This document shows positions 19,136 to 26,816 of a DNA stretch of 64,000 nt, one piece after another; the stretch's first letter is position 1; every line of letters begins with the position of its first letter. The stretch spans positions 12,561 to 76,560 of the forward strand of contig NZ_JAESVF010000010.1 of NCBI RefSeq assembly GCF_038433465.1. Direction: 5' to 3'. The notes under the pieces were generated by a model, which had not been told where the DNA came from, ran no database searches, and saw nothing but the letters and a program-made list of their open reading frames with translations. A program made the position numbers and the translations under genes. The stretch comes from Galbibacter sp038433465 (GTDB taxonomy: Bacteria; Bacteroidota; Bacteroidia; Flavobacteriales; Flavobacteriaceae).

Positions 19136-19182
19136 TCTTATGATGAACTTACGTTAGATTAATCTTTAGATGTTCTCGCAAT

Positions 19183-19277
19183 AAGGATTGAAGCGGATAG
19201 CTTTTATTGTGTTTTATACACAATAAAACTATGAGCGTAAAGCCTGGTGCCGCACTAAAGTGTGGCAATTGCCCAAA
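19183..19277. repeat. Two-hairpin element E, copy 1
   Basis: GGATTGAAGCGG is followed by a hairpin (ATAG, a bulged C, TTTTATTGTG, a 7-base loop, CACAATAAAACTAT), then GAGCGTAAAGCCTGG, a second hairpin (GCCGCACT/AGTGTGGC with one G-T pair), then GCCCAAAA. The same order of conserved linkers and hairpins occurs at 56071-56166. Here it lies beyond the 3' end of ahcY. It could be a structured RNA or a mobile palindromic element; strand is uncertain. Confidence 0.65.
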
Positions 19278-19286
19278 ATAGTAAAC

Positions 19287-19320
19287 AAAAAAAACTGCCA
19301 CCCAGTTGGATGACAGTTTT
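19287..19320 (-). terminator. Terminator of ahcY
   Basis: Read on the minus strand, AAAACTG and CAGTTTT arms (extended by CA/TG with one mismatch) enclose a 10-base loop and are followed by a run of T. It lies about 20 bases beyond the ahcY stop codon. Confidence 0.8.
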
Positions 19321-19341
19321 AATATGTTGAATGAATTTGTT

Positions 19342-20658
19342 TTAGTATCTGTAATACTCTGGCTTGAATGGCCCTTCAACCGTAACGCCAATATATTTAG
19401 CTTGCTCTTCGTTAAGCTCTGTAAGTTCTACACCAATTTTTTCTAGGTGAAGTTTAGCAACCTTTTCGTCCAAATGTTTTGGAAGCATATAAACGTCGTT
19501 TTCGTACTTATCGGAATAGTTCCAAAGCTCGATTTGCGCCAAAGTTTGGTTTGTAAACGAGTTACTCATTACAAAACTTGGGTGCCCAGTTGCGCAACCT
19601 AAGTTAACCAAACGACCTTGTGCCAATAAAATAATATCTTTCCCATCGATGGTATATTTATCTACTTGAGGTTTGATGTTTACTTTACTCGCTCCGTGCG
19701 TTTTGTTTAACCAAGCCACATCGATTTCGTTATCAAAATGTCCGATATTACAAACGATGGTTTTATCTTTCATTTTTTCGAAATGCTTGCTAGTAACGAT
19801 GTCTTTATTTCCAGTAGTGGTAATAATGATATCTGCTTTTTCTACAACAGTTTCAAGTTTCTTCACTTCATAACCGTCCATTGCAGCTTGCAACGCACAA
19901 ATTGGATCGATTTCTGTAACAGTAACGATAGACCCAGCACCTCTAAAAGAAGCCGCTGTACCTTTCCCTACGTCTCCATAGCCACAAACTACAACGCGTT
20001 TTCCTGCAAGCATTACGTCGGTAGCTCTACGGATAGCATCTACAGCACTCTCACGACATCCGTATTTGTTATCAAATTTAGATTTTGTAACCGAGTCGTT
20101 TACATTAATTGCTGGCATTGGAAGTGTTCCGTTTTTAACACGCTCGTATAAACGGTGAACTCCCGTAGTAGTTTCTTCTGAAAGTCCTTTTACACCTTCT
20201 GCCAATTCTGGGTATTTGTCTAAAACCATATTGGTTAAGTCACCACCATCGTCCAAAATCATATTTAAAGGCTTTCTATCTTCGCCAAAAAATAAAGTTT
20301 GCTCGATACACCAGTCAAATTCCTCTTCGTTCATTCCTTTCCAAGCATACACAGGAACTCCAGCAGCAGCAATTGCAGCAGCAGCTTCGTCTTGCGTAGA
20401 GTAGATGTTACAAGAACTCCAAGTAACTTCGGCACCAAGAGCTACCAGCGTTTCGATTAAAACAGCCGTTTGAACCGTCATGTGTAAACATCCTGCAATG
20501 CGAGAACCTTTTAAAGGTTGCTCGTCTTTGTATTCTTCTCTTAAAGACATTAGTCCTGGCATTTCAGCTTCGGCTAACTCTATTTCTTTTCTTCCCCATT
20601 CAGCTAAAGAAATATCTTTTACTTTGTAAGCTACGTAAGGAACTGTTTTCGTACTCAT
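19342..20658 (-). CDS. ahcY: Adenosylhomocysteinase (S-adenosyl-homocysteine hydrolase)
   Basis: The 438-residue protein has the full family signature: an N-terminal substrate domain (GCLHMTVQTAVLIETL), the NAD-binding loop GYGDVGKGTAASFRGAG, GHFDNEIDV, and the conserved C-terminus KPEYYRY that completes the neighbouring subunit's cofactor site. It splits S-adenosylhomocysteine to adenosine and homocysteine, keeping methylation reactions going. It is a single gene with its own terminator and a leader of about 150 bases that contains two small hairpins of unknown meaning. Confidence 0.97.
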   Translation of the reverse strand: MSTKTVPYVAYKVKDISLAEWGRKEIELAEAEMPGLMSLREEYKDEQPLKGSRIAGCLHMTVQTAVLIETLVALGAEVTWSSCNIYSTQDEAAAAIAAAGVPVYAWKGMNEEEFDWCIEQTLFFGEDRKPLNMILDDGGDLTNMVLDKYPELAEGVKGLSEETTTGVHRLYERVKNGTLPMPAINVNDSVTKSKFDNKYGCRESAVDAIRRATDVMLAGKRVVVCGYGDVGKGTAASFRGAGSIVTVTEIDPICALQAAMDGYEVKKLETVVEKADIIITTTGNKDIVTSKHFEKMKDKTIVCNIGHFDNEIDVAWLNKTHGASKVNIKPQVDKYTIDGKDIILLAQGRLVNLGCATGHPSFVMSNSFTNQTLAQIELWNYSDKYENDVYMLPKHLDEKVAKLHLEKIGVELTELNEEQAKYIGVTVEGPFKPEYYRY

Positions 20659-20819
20659 ATTGAATATTATATTTTAAAATTTATTTGTTGAGTGAAAACT
20701 ATAATTATGGCAGTTGTACTGCAAAAATTAATTTAGTTGAAACTCATTTCTTATTTTTACAACTGTTAAGCAATGAATGTTGCTTTGTAATAGTAATTTT
20801 TCACTGCAAAAACTCGGTG

Positions 20820-20827
20820 CAAAGTTA
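20820..20827 (-). promoter_or_regulatory. Candidate -7 element for ahcY (TAACTTTG)
   Basis: On the minus strand this reads TAACTTTG, an exact TAnnTTTG match. It would give ahcY a leader of about 150 bases. No -33 element was identified. Confidence 0.4.
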
Positions 20828-20848
20828 CATAAATAACTTGTATTATTT

Positions 20849-21472
20849 ATGCCTCTTTACAAAACTATACAGCCCAATCTTCATACTAAAGTGTTGATTT
20901 GGAAGATAGAAGAAACTTATGACGAATTAGCTGACGGAATTGAACTTACCGACAATTGCATCAACCGATTGTCGCGAATGAAATCTGAGATTCACCAGCG
21001 CGGATTTTTAAGTGTGAGGCAATTGCTCAAAAAAGCGGGGTATACAACATCCGATTTGTATTACGATACTGCAGGGAGGCCACATTTAAAAGACGGTAAT
21101 TATATTTCGATTACGCATTCGTTTATATTTTCAGGAATTATTATCAGTAAGCAAACGCCAATTGGAATAGACATTGAAAAGCAACGTGATAAAATAAGTG
21201 TCATTGCACATAAATTTGTAGGATACGAATACAATTACCTCACCGATAATGATATTAATAAACTGACGGTAGTTTGGTGTGTAAAAGAGAGCTTGTATAA
21301 AGTTTTTGCTACGGAAGGCATGAGTTTTAAACAACATACTAAAGTATTACCTTTTGATTTAGAAGAAGGGAAAACATTTGGATGGATTTTTTACTGTGGA
21401 AGGATACAAAAGTATAAAGTAGAATTTCTAGAATTTGATGGTTTTACCTGTGCCTATGCAATTGAAGTTTAA
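20849..21472 (+). CDS. 4'-phosphopantetheinyl transferase superfamily protein
   Basis: The 207-residue protein shows the Sfp/AcpT-type signatures: SITHS near 92, GIDIEKQRD near 112 (Mg-binding Asp), and WCVKESLYK near 148 (catalytic Lys-Glu). These enzymes move phosphopantetheine from CoA to carrier proteins. It may serve fatty-acid ACP or a secondary-metabolite carrier; nothing adjacent tells which. It is transcribed divergently from ahcY and starts from the first plausible ATG. Confidence 0.88.
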   Translation: MPLYKTIQPNLHTKVLIWKIEETYDELADGIELTDNCINRLSRMKSEIHQRGFLSVRQLLKKAGYTTSDLYYDTAGRPHLKDGNYISITHSFIFSGIIISKQTPIGIDIEKQRDKISVIAHKFVGYEYNYLTDNDINKLTVVWCVKESLYKVFATEGMSFKQHTKVLPFDLEEGKTFGWIFYCGRIQKYKVEFLEFDGFTCAYAIEV

Positions 21473-21478
21473 AGAAAA

Positions 21479-21577
21479 TGAATGAGGAAAAAAAGTGAAA
21501 GAGTTAAGAGTTCACAGCTTTAAACTTTGACCCTTTGATGCTTTGCAACTTTGGTATTACAGTCATATCAAGCCTGC
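21479..21577 (+). repeat. Direct repeat R3, copy 1, with CTTTGnnn octamers
   Basis: This segment (starting ATGAATGAGGAAAAAAAGTG) is repeated at 21661-21765. It holds four CTTTG pentamers starting exactly 8 bases apart (21525, 21533, 21541, 21549) and then GGTATTACAGTCATATC. There is no reading frame. Confidence 0.75.
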
Positions 21578-21608
21578 CTATGTCGGCAGACAGGCGGAGT
21601 CGAGATAT
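21565..21608. repeat. REP-like palindrome with an expanded loop
   Basis: ATATC and GATAT arms enclose a second stem (GCCTG with CAGGC) and the REP end GGAGTCGAGA that also appears at 30879, 34274 and 54676. It appears to be a REP whose loop has gained an extra hairpin. Confidence 0.5.
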
Positions 21609-21660
21609 CTTTTTGTGTAATTGTTAATTCGTTGAATCGGTTAATCGTTGTTTAATAGAG

Positions 21661-21765
21661 AAAATGAGAAAAAAATGAAAGAGTAAAGGACTTTTAGATT
21701 TAAACTTTGACCCTTTGATGCTTTGCAACTTTGTACCTTTGGTATTACAGTCATATCGAGCCTGC
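21661..21765 (+). repeat. Direct repeat R3, copy 2, with CTTTGnnn octamers
   Basis: This copy shares a 35-base identical core with 21479-21577 (21699-21733 against 21519-21553). It carries five CTTTG pentamers starting at 21705, 21713, 21721, 21729 and 21737, an exact 8-base period, and ends in GGTATTACAGTCATATCGAGC. Confidence 0.75.
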
Positions 21766-21803
21766 ATTTAAAAACAAAAAACTACCAACAAAAAGCTAAT
21801 TTT

Positions 21804-21849
21804 CTTTGCACCTTTGACACTATGAATCTGTGAACCTTTGTCACTAAAC
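21804..21849 (+). repeat. Degenerate 8-bp array upstream of the thiamine-binding gene
   Basis: Units CTTTGCAC, CTTTGACA, CTATGAAT, CTGTGAAC, CTTTGTCA run at an exact 8-base period and end 19 bases before the next start codon. The unit is the same as in R3. Confidence 0.6.
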
Positions 21850-21867
21850 ATATCAAAAAATAAAAAC

Positions 21868-22128
21868 ATGAACATATCAGTAGAATTAACCTTAACACCA
21901 CTCCAAGACGAGTTTGAACCAGCTATTATTCATTTTATAAAAAAAATGCGCGCAAGCGGACTTACCGTATTGGAAAATCCTTTAAGCACCCAAGTGTATG
22001 GAAGTTATGATGAAGTAATGAAAGTTTTAACTACCGAAATTAAAGAAGCTTTCGAAATGATTGACAGAGGATTGTTGTATATGAAAATTGTAAAATCTGA
22101 TCGAAGCGATTATGAACCACATTTTTGA
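21868..22128 (+). CDS. Thiamine-binding (MTH1187/YkoF-type) protein
   Basis: From the ATG at 21868 the protein is 86 residues and matches the small MTH1187/YqgV family of thiamine-binding proteins (VELTLTPLQDEFEPAI, MRASGLTVLENPLSTQVYG). An in-frame start ten codons upstream falls inside the octamer array and is unlikely. Such proteins form a ferredoxin-like fold and bind thiamine in the cytosol. It overlaps the following transporter gene by 17 bases, implying joint translation and function. Confidence 0.8.
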   Translation: MNISVELTLTPLQDEFEPAIIHFIKKMRASGLTVLENPLSTQVYGSYDEVMKVLTTEIKEAFEMIDRGLLYMKIVKSDRSDYEPHF

Positions 22129-22750
22129 TTGGCTCTTTGCGCAATATAACGGCGTTCCTACACATTACGTAGTCCTCGAAATTATTGGGGTGTTTTTTGG
22201 TTTTTTGAGTGTATGGTACTCCAAAAAAGAAAACATATTGGTGTATCCAACAGGAATTATCAGCACCGCCATATTTGTGTATTTGTTGTTGCAATACGGA
22301 TTGTTGGGCGATATGATGATTAATGCTTATTATTTTTCAATGAGTATCTACGGATGGTATTTGTGGACTCGAAAGGTAGACGATTCACATTTTATCCCAA
22401 TTACCAAAACTACTCAAAAAGAACAAAAAATATCAGTATTACTATTTGTAGGAACCATGATATTTGTTTTTGGATTGTATGAGTTTTTCGACAAATGGCA
22501 ATCGTGGGTTTCGTATGTCGATATTCTTACAACCGCCATATTTTTTGTAGGGATGTGGCTCATGGCAAAAAAGAAATTAGAAAACTGGATATATTGGATT
22601 ATTGGCGATATCATTTCGATTCCGCTATATTTATATAAAGGATTGGCATTTACCAGTTTGCAGTATATACTGTTTACCGTAATTGCAATTTATGGTTATA
22701 AAGCATGGAAGAAAAACTTAAACAAGAGCCCTCAAACATTATTAAAATAG
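22112..22750 (+). CDS. pnuC: PnuC-family vitamin transporter
   Basis: The 212-residue membrane protein has about seven helices and the PnuC landmarks PTGIISTAIFVYLL and NAYYFSMSIYGWYLW. Members import vitamin precursors: nicotinamide riboside (PnuC), thiamine (PnuT) or riboflavin (PnuX). The substrate is ambiguous here: the upstream overlapping gene is a thiamine-binding protein, while the downstream overlapping gene (46 bases) resembles nicotinamide riboside kinase. The permease works by facilitated diffusion, with kinase trapping in the cell. Confidence 0.85.
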   Translation: MNHIFDWLFAQYNGVPTHYVVLEIIGVFFGFLSVWYSKKENILVYPTGIISTAIFVYLLLQYGLLGDMMINAYYFSMSIYGWYLWTRKVDDSHFIPITKTTQKEQKISVLLFVGTMIFVFGLYEFFDKWQSWVSYVDILTTAIFFVGMWLMAKKKLENWIYWIIGDIISIPLYLYKGLAFTSLQYILFTVIAIYGYKAWKKNLNKSPQTLLK

Positions 22751-23292
22751 TAATGTTCGGACCCGAGTCTACTGGGAAAACAACGCTCGCAAAAGCATTA
22801 GCCAAGTACTATGATACTGTGTGGGTACCCGAGTATGCAAGAGAGTATCTTCAGGAGAAATGGAACCGAGAGCAAAAAACTTGTGAGCCTAAAGATTTAA
22901 TTCCTATTGCAATTGGTCAGATGGAGTTCGAAAACACACTTACCAAAAGTGCCAATAAAGTACTTTTTAGCGACACCGATTTGTTGGAAACTAAAGTTTA
23001 TTCCGAAGCATATTACACCGGAAGTTGCGATCCTTTACTAGAAAAATATGCGCTACAAAACACCTACGATTTATATTTTTTAACGTATATTGATGTGCCG
23101 TGGGAGAAGGATGATTTAAGAGATAAACCAAACGAGCGTGAGGCAATGTTTTCTTATTTTGAAAACACTTTGCAACGGTATAACAAAAACTATGTTTTAT
23201 TGAAAGGCGATATCGAAACTCGAATTTCGCTCGCCATTCAACAGATAGATAAACTACTCAAAAAGCATGATGACACTAACCGAAACCGATAA
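22705..23292 (+). CDS. NadR-like P-loop kinase
   Basis: The 195-residue protein has Walker A GPESTGKTT near residue 19, followed by VPEYAREYLQ and FSDTDLLETKVYSEAYY. These match the ribosylnicotinamide-kinase domain of NadR; there is no nucleotidyltransferase domain attached. It would phosphorylate the vitamin brought in by the PnuC-type transporter, whose gene it overlaps. Its own stop region overlaps the next gene by 26 bases. The alternatives are nicotinamide riboside kinase or a kinase for thiamine or another nucleoside. Confidence 0.78.
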   Translation: MEEKLKQEPSNIIKIVMFGPESTGKTTLAKALAKYYDTVWVPEYAREYLQEKWNREQKTCEPKDLIPIAIGQMEFENTLTKSANKVLFSDTDLLETKVYSEAYYTGSCDPLLEKYALQNTYDLYFLTYIDVPWEKDDLRDKPNEREAMFSYFENTLQRYNKNYVLLKGDIETRISLAIQQIDKLLKKHDDTNRNR

Positions 23293-24829
23293 AAAACAAC
23301 TACAAGAAAAAGGGATCGATGAGGCGCAAGTAGCCGAGCAAATTGAAATATTTAAAAAAGGGATTCCTTTTGTAAATTTAATCGCCGCAGCTACCATTGG
23401 AAATGGAATTCATAAATTTTCAGAAGAAGAAAAAGAAGCGTTTGTTTCTTTGTTTGATACGAATAAAGATAAACTTTCATTGCTGAAATTTGTGCCTGCT
23501 TCTGGTGCTGCAACTCGTATGTTTAAAGCGTTATTTCAGTTTTTAAATACATACAACCCAGCCAATGAAACTATCAATGCATACATCAATAGAGAAAAGG
23601 CAGAGCTCATTCGAACTTTTTTTATTGGAATTGAAAAGTTTCCTTTTCACGATGCAGTAATCAAGCGATTTGTAGAAAAACACCCCGATTTTTTAAATCT
23701 TCCAGATCATTTTCAGAAGTATTATGTGGTGAAGATTTTATTGGATAAAGATGAATTTGACTACGGGTCGAGTCCTAAAGGATTACTTCCTTTTCATAAA
23801 TATAAAACGCATCCAGCTACAGCTTTTGAAGAGCATATGTACGAAGCTGCTTTGTATGATGAGTCCAACGGCTTGGCAAAACTACATTTTACCATTTCGA
23901 AGGAGCACAATAACGACTTTGACGAGGAAATGGAGCGTATTCAAAGTCGTGTAACCGAAAAAACTGGAGTTGATTTTGAGACTTCTTTTTCTTATCAAAA
24001 AGAGGCAACCGATACGTTGGCGGTTACCATGAACAATGAACCTTTCCGTTTAGAAACAGGTGAAATTTTATTCAGACCTGGTGGGCATGGAGCGTTGATT
24101 GAAAATTTAAACGACCAAGATGCCGACATTATCTTTATAAAAAATATTGATAATGTGGTGGTGTATAAATATAAGCACGAGTTGGCTCAGTATAAAAAAG
24201 TACTTGCAGGGAAATTATTGGAGGTACAAAACAAAGCTTATGCTTATGCAAAAATGTTGGATGAAACATCGCCTTCAGAAGGAGAAATATCAGAAATAAA
24301 ATCTTTCTTACAAACCGAATTAAACGTGCATGTACGAAGTGATTTTGATAAGTATAAAGAAATATATCAAATTGAATTTCTAAAAGAAAAACTAAACGCG
24401 CCTATTCGTGTTTGCGGAATGGTTAAAAATGAAGGAGAGCCTGGAGGTGGACCTTTTTGGATTAAAGATGAAGACGGAAACATTTCGTTGCAAATTGTTG
24501 AAACGCCACAAATAGACACTAAAAATAAGTTTCAAGAAGAAATTTTAAAATCGGCTACACATTTTAACCCGGTAGATATTGTTTGCAGTGTTAAAAATTA
24601 TAAAGGCGAAAAGTACAACTTATTGGATTTTGTAAATAAAAAGCAAGCCTTTATCACGAATAAGACCAAAGAAGGAAAAGAACTAAAAGCGTTAGAGCTT
24701 CCCGGACTTTGGAATGGAGGAATGGCTTTTTGGAATACCATTTTTGTGGAAGTTCCGCTCACAACATTTAATCCTGTAAAAACAGTGGTTGATTTATTAA
24801 AACCAGCGCATCAAGTAAAAGATAAATAG
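23267..24829 (+). CDS. DUF4301 family protein, nucleotidyltransferase-like
   Basis: The 520-residue soluble protein matches DUF4301. I see three motifs reminiscent of sugar-nucleotide pyrophosphorylases: FVPASGAATRM near 76 (like the PAAGxGTRM loop), FRPGGHGALIENL near 265 (like the PGGHGGL loop) and FIKNIDNVV near 287. This suggests a nucleotidyltransferase fold, but the reaction is not known. Two adjacent ATGs (23267 and 23270) are equally possible starts. It overlaps the kinase gene, so it belongs to the same translational unit. Confidence 0.8.
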   Translation: MMTLTETDKKQLQEKGIDEAQVAEQIEIFKKGIPFVNLIAAATIGNGIHKFSEEEKEAFVSLFDTNKDKLSLLKFVPASGAATRMFKALFQFLNTYNPANETINAYINREKAELIRTFFIGIEKFPFHDAVIKRFVEKHPDFLNLPDHFQKYYVVKILLDKDEFDYGSSPKGLLPFHKYKTHPATAFEEHMYEAALYDESNGLAKLHFTISKEHNNDFDEEMERIQSRVTEKTGVDFETSFSYQKEATDTLAVTMNNEPFRLETGEILFRPGGHGALIENLNDQDADIIFIKNIDNVVVYKYKHELAQYKKVLAGKLLEVQNKAYAYAKMLDETSPSEGEISEIKSFLQTELNVHVRSDFDKYKEIYQIEFLKEKLNAPIRVCGMVKNEGEPGGGPFWIKDEDGNISLQIVETPQIDTKNKFQEEILKSATHFNPVDIVCSVKNYKGEKYNLLDFVNKKQAFITNKTKEGKELKALELPGLWNGGMAFWNTIFVEVPLTTFNPVKTVVDLLKPAHQVKDK

Positions 24830-24841
24830 ATAAATAGAGAA

Positions 24842-25351
24842 ATGAAAGAAGTTAAATACCCAAGGTCGTTTTCGCATATCGGAATAACAGTTCCAGATAT
24901 TCAAAAAGCAGTAGATTTCTATCAAAATGTGATGGGGTGGTACGTTATTATGCAACCTTCAACAGTAAAAAAAGAAGCCGACACTGCTATTGGGCAAATG
25001 TGTATTGATGTTTTTGGAGATAATTGGGAAACATTTGAGATAGCTCATATGGCAACGTCTGATGGAATAGGAATTGAGTTGTTTTCTTTTCCGCATGGCG
25101 TAAAATCGGCTCCAGAATTTAACCCTTTTAACACAGGTCTGTTTCACTTTTGTGTTCAAGATCCAAATATTGAAGAGCTAACAGAACGGATTGTTGAGGC
25201 AGGAGGGAAGCAACGAATGCCAATTCGTGAATATTACCCTAATGAAAAGCCGTATAAAATGGTTTACGTAGAAGATCCATTTGGGATAGTATTCGAAATT
25301 TACACGCATAGTTACGAGCTAACCTATTCCTCTGGAGCTTATCAAAAATAA
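24842..25351 (+). CDS. VOC (glyoxalase/dioxygenase superfamily) protein
   Basis: The 169-residue protein has two beta-alpha-beta-beta-beta halves typical of the VOC fold. Likely metal ligands are His in FSHIGITV, Glu in GIELFSF, His in GLFHFCV and Glu in GIVFEIYTH. The family contains glyoxalases, dioxygenases and antibiotic-binding proteins, so the substrate cannot be named. It begins 12 bases after DUF4301 and is probably in the same operon. Confidence 0.8.
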   Translation: MKEVKYPRSFSHIGITVPDIQKAVDFYQNVMGWYVIMQPSTVKKEADTAIGQMCIDVFGDNWETFEIAHMATSDGIGIELFSFPHGVKSAPEFNPFNTGLFHFCVQDPNIEELTERIVEAGGKQRMPIREYYPNEKPYKMVYVEDPFGIVFEIYTHSYELTYSSGAYQK

Positions 25352-25360
25352 GTACTATTA

Positions 25361-25444
25361 AAAAGTGTGTAATAGGTTAATCGATAATCACGATTTAATT
25401 GCTTCGGCGATTGAACCGAGATAGTTTACTTTTTACACACTTTT
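25361..25444. repeat. 84-bp element with 12-bp inverted ends
   Basis: AAAAGTGTGTAA at 25361 and its exact complement TTACACACTTTT at 25433 bracket a centre with TCGATAATCACGATTTAATTG, which resembles the repeat at 49285 and 52165. It follows the VOC gene and could act as a large terminator hairpin or be a small mobile element. Confidence 0.6.
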
Positions 25445-25557
25445 ATATTTTATTATACACTTTTTTACACATCTACATTTTTCTTGTCTTTTTTGTTTTT
25501 GATTTTATTTGTCTGAAAATCAATTATTTAAAATAATTTATTTCTTCTGATTTTAAA

Positions 25558-25572
25558 TGGAACAGATATAGC
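25558..25572 (+). promoter_or_regulatory. Candidate sigma-54 (-24/-12) promoter
   Basis: TGGAAC, then six bases, then TAGC gives GG-N10-GC, the invariant spacing of RpoN promoters. It matches most of TGGCACG-N4-TTGC and lies about 40 bases before the first PepSY-like gene. A sigma-54 activator is encoded 1.2 kb downstream. The match is imperfect and was found by eye. Confidence 0.4.
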
Positions 25573-25612
25573 TATATACTAATCAGACACAAAACATTAA
25601 AAATATATAGTT

Positions 25613-25915
25613 ATGAGAAGATTAGTTTTAGCATCAGCATTTGCATTAGGAAGTTTTGCATCATTTGCAGCAACACCAGTAATTTTTCACGACGGAATAG
25701 CGGAAGATATTTATGCAACACAAGATGAGTACGAAGAAATTCAAATTTCTGAAGTTCCACAAGCAATTACAGAAGCATTAGCATCGGATTTTCCTGGTGC
25801 AGAAATTATAAAAGCATACAAAAATGAAGCCGCCGAGTATAAGATTGAAGTATCTGCTGGCGGAGAAGCAACAACACTATACGCCGATGAAAACGGGGAG
25901 TGGTTGCAAAAATAA
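25613..25915 (+). CDS. PepSY-like secreted protein, paralog 1
   Basis: The 100-residue protein has a Sec signal peptide (LVLASAFALGSFASFAA) and one PepSY-like module (ISEVPQAITEALASDFPGAEIIKAY, then YKIEVSAGGE and GEWLQK). Such modules bind or inhibit other proteins in the periplasm, but no activity is established for this group. It is a clear paralog of the gene at 26345, with the same length and near-identical motifs. A possible sigma-54 promoter precedes it and a terminator follows. Confidence 0.75.
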   Translation: MRRLVLASAFALGSFASFAATPVIFHDGIAEDIYATQDEYEEIQISEVPQAITEALASDFPGAEIIKAYKNEAAEYKIEVSAGGEATTLYADENGEWLQK

Positions 25916-25952
25916 AGTTTAAGCTTCGTTTATTTTAATTACGTTTGAAAGA

Positions 25953-25978
25953 GGTTATCCAGTTGGATAGCCTTTTTT
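25953..25978 (+). terminator. Terminator after PepSY paralog 1
   Basis: GGTTATCC and GGATAGCC pair (one G-T) around an AGTT loop, followed by six T. It lies 37 bases after the stop codon. Confidence 0.85.
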
Positions 25979-26125
25979 GTTTCGTTTTTGTGTCAAGACA
26001 ACTGCGGAGCACATCAACGAACACCAATAAAAAATATTTTTTTGTGAGTTAAAAATGAAAGTATTGTTAATGAATAAAATATAAATAAAATTCCTTGATA
26101 TCACCATCTACCTCGAATCGAGCTT
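25973..26125 (-). repeat. Intergenic repeat R1, degenerate fragment D
   Basis: TTTTTTGTTTCGTTTTTGTG continuing into TCAAGACA matches one end of R1 exactly. After about 50 unrelated bases, AAAATGAAAGTATTG and ATCGAGCTT resemble the flank of the copy at 63714-63960. The rest of R1 is missing. Confidence 0.5.
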
Positions 26126-26344
26126 ATTTTATTCAAATCCATTTCAGTAAAAAGAAAAATCCAACTTTAAAAATTGCGTATTGTTTACACAGAAATGTGT
26201 TGTTTTTACTCAGTTTTTACAGTTTGAGATAGCATTAAAAACACATAAAATACTGATAATTAGTTAAATGTGTTTTTTGGAATGAAATTGGAATATTATA
26301 AATCAAAACATTGCAATTAAAGTTTAACCAAAAAAAGTATAGAT

Positions 26345-26647
26345 ATGAAAAAGTTAGTATTAGCATCCGTTTTAACACTAGGTAGTTTAGTGTCGTTTGC
26401 AACCGTTCCAAACACATTAGAAACATCAACAACAGAAAAAGTAAACATCTTGCAAGATGAATACACTCCTATCGACACGTCGGAGTTGCCAACTGCAGTT
26501 ACCGATGCTTTGGAGAGAGATTTTCCTGGAATTCAAGTTACAAAAGCATTTAAAAATGAATCCAATGAGTATAAAATTCAAGTAATTGTAGGGGAGCAAA
26601 CTTCAAATTTATATGCTACTGCAGGTGGAGAGTGGCTTCAGAAGTAA
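26345..26647 (+). CDS. PepSY-like secreted protein, paralog 2
   Basis: The 100-residue protein has a Sec signal peptide (LVLASVLTLGSLVSFA) and the same PepSY-like module as the gene at 25613 (SELPTAVTDALERDFPGIQVTKAF, YKIQVIVGE, GEWLQK). It probably arose by tandem duplication. A 10-bp inverted repeat (AAAAACACAT/ATGTGTTTTT, 26237-26277) directly precedes a weak TTGG...TTGG motif upstream. A terminator follows. The function is unknown; the adjacent regulator suggests a shared envelope response. Confidence 0.75.
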   Translation: MKKLVLASVLTLGSLVSFATVPNTLETSTTEKVNILQDEYTPIDTSELPTAVTDALERDFPGIQVTKAFKNESNEYKIQVIVGEQTSNLYATAGGEWLQK

Positions 26648-26731
26648 AAAAGTATAATTAACCAACCACTATAATCACCAATAATCAACTGTAATTTATT
26701 AATTTATAAACAAAGTCATATTTTGTTTGAG

Positions 26732-26756
26732 GGATGGCGAAAGCCATCCTTTTTTT
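26732..26756 (+). terminator. Terminator after PepSY paralog 2
   Basis: GGATGGC and GCCATCC form a perfect stem with a GAAA tetraloop, followed by seven T. It separates the PepSY gene from the response regulator. Confidence 0.92.
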
Positions 26757-26791
26757 ATGATTTTTTTAAAATGTTACACTCAATAACTTGC

Positions 26792-26799
26792 TATTTTTG
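26792..26799 (+). promoter_or_regulatory. -7 promoter element of the response regulator gene (TATTTTTG)
   Basis: An exact TAnnTTTG match 18 bases before the start codon, directly after a terminator, so the regulator gene has its own promoter. Confidence 0.6.
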
Positions 26800-26816
26800 T
26801 AGAAACCCACTTAAGG

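Noticed and set aside
19149..19391. 80-codon minus-strand frame overlapping the end of ahcY
   Set aside because: It runs through the ahcY terminator and the two-hairpin element, has no recognisable domain and no promoter.
20659..20819. SAM or SAH riboswitch in the ahcY leader
   Set aside because: The leader has two short hairpins but none of the conserved cores of known SAM/SAH riboswitch classes that I can recognise.
26278..26292. Sigma-54 promoter for the second PepSY-like gene
   Set aside because: TTGG...TTGG is present but the GG-N10-GC spacing is not met (GA instead of GC), so it was not listed as a separate promoter.
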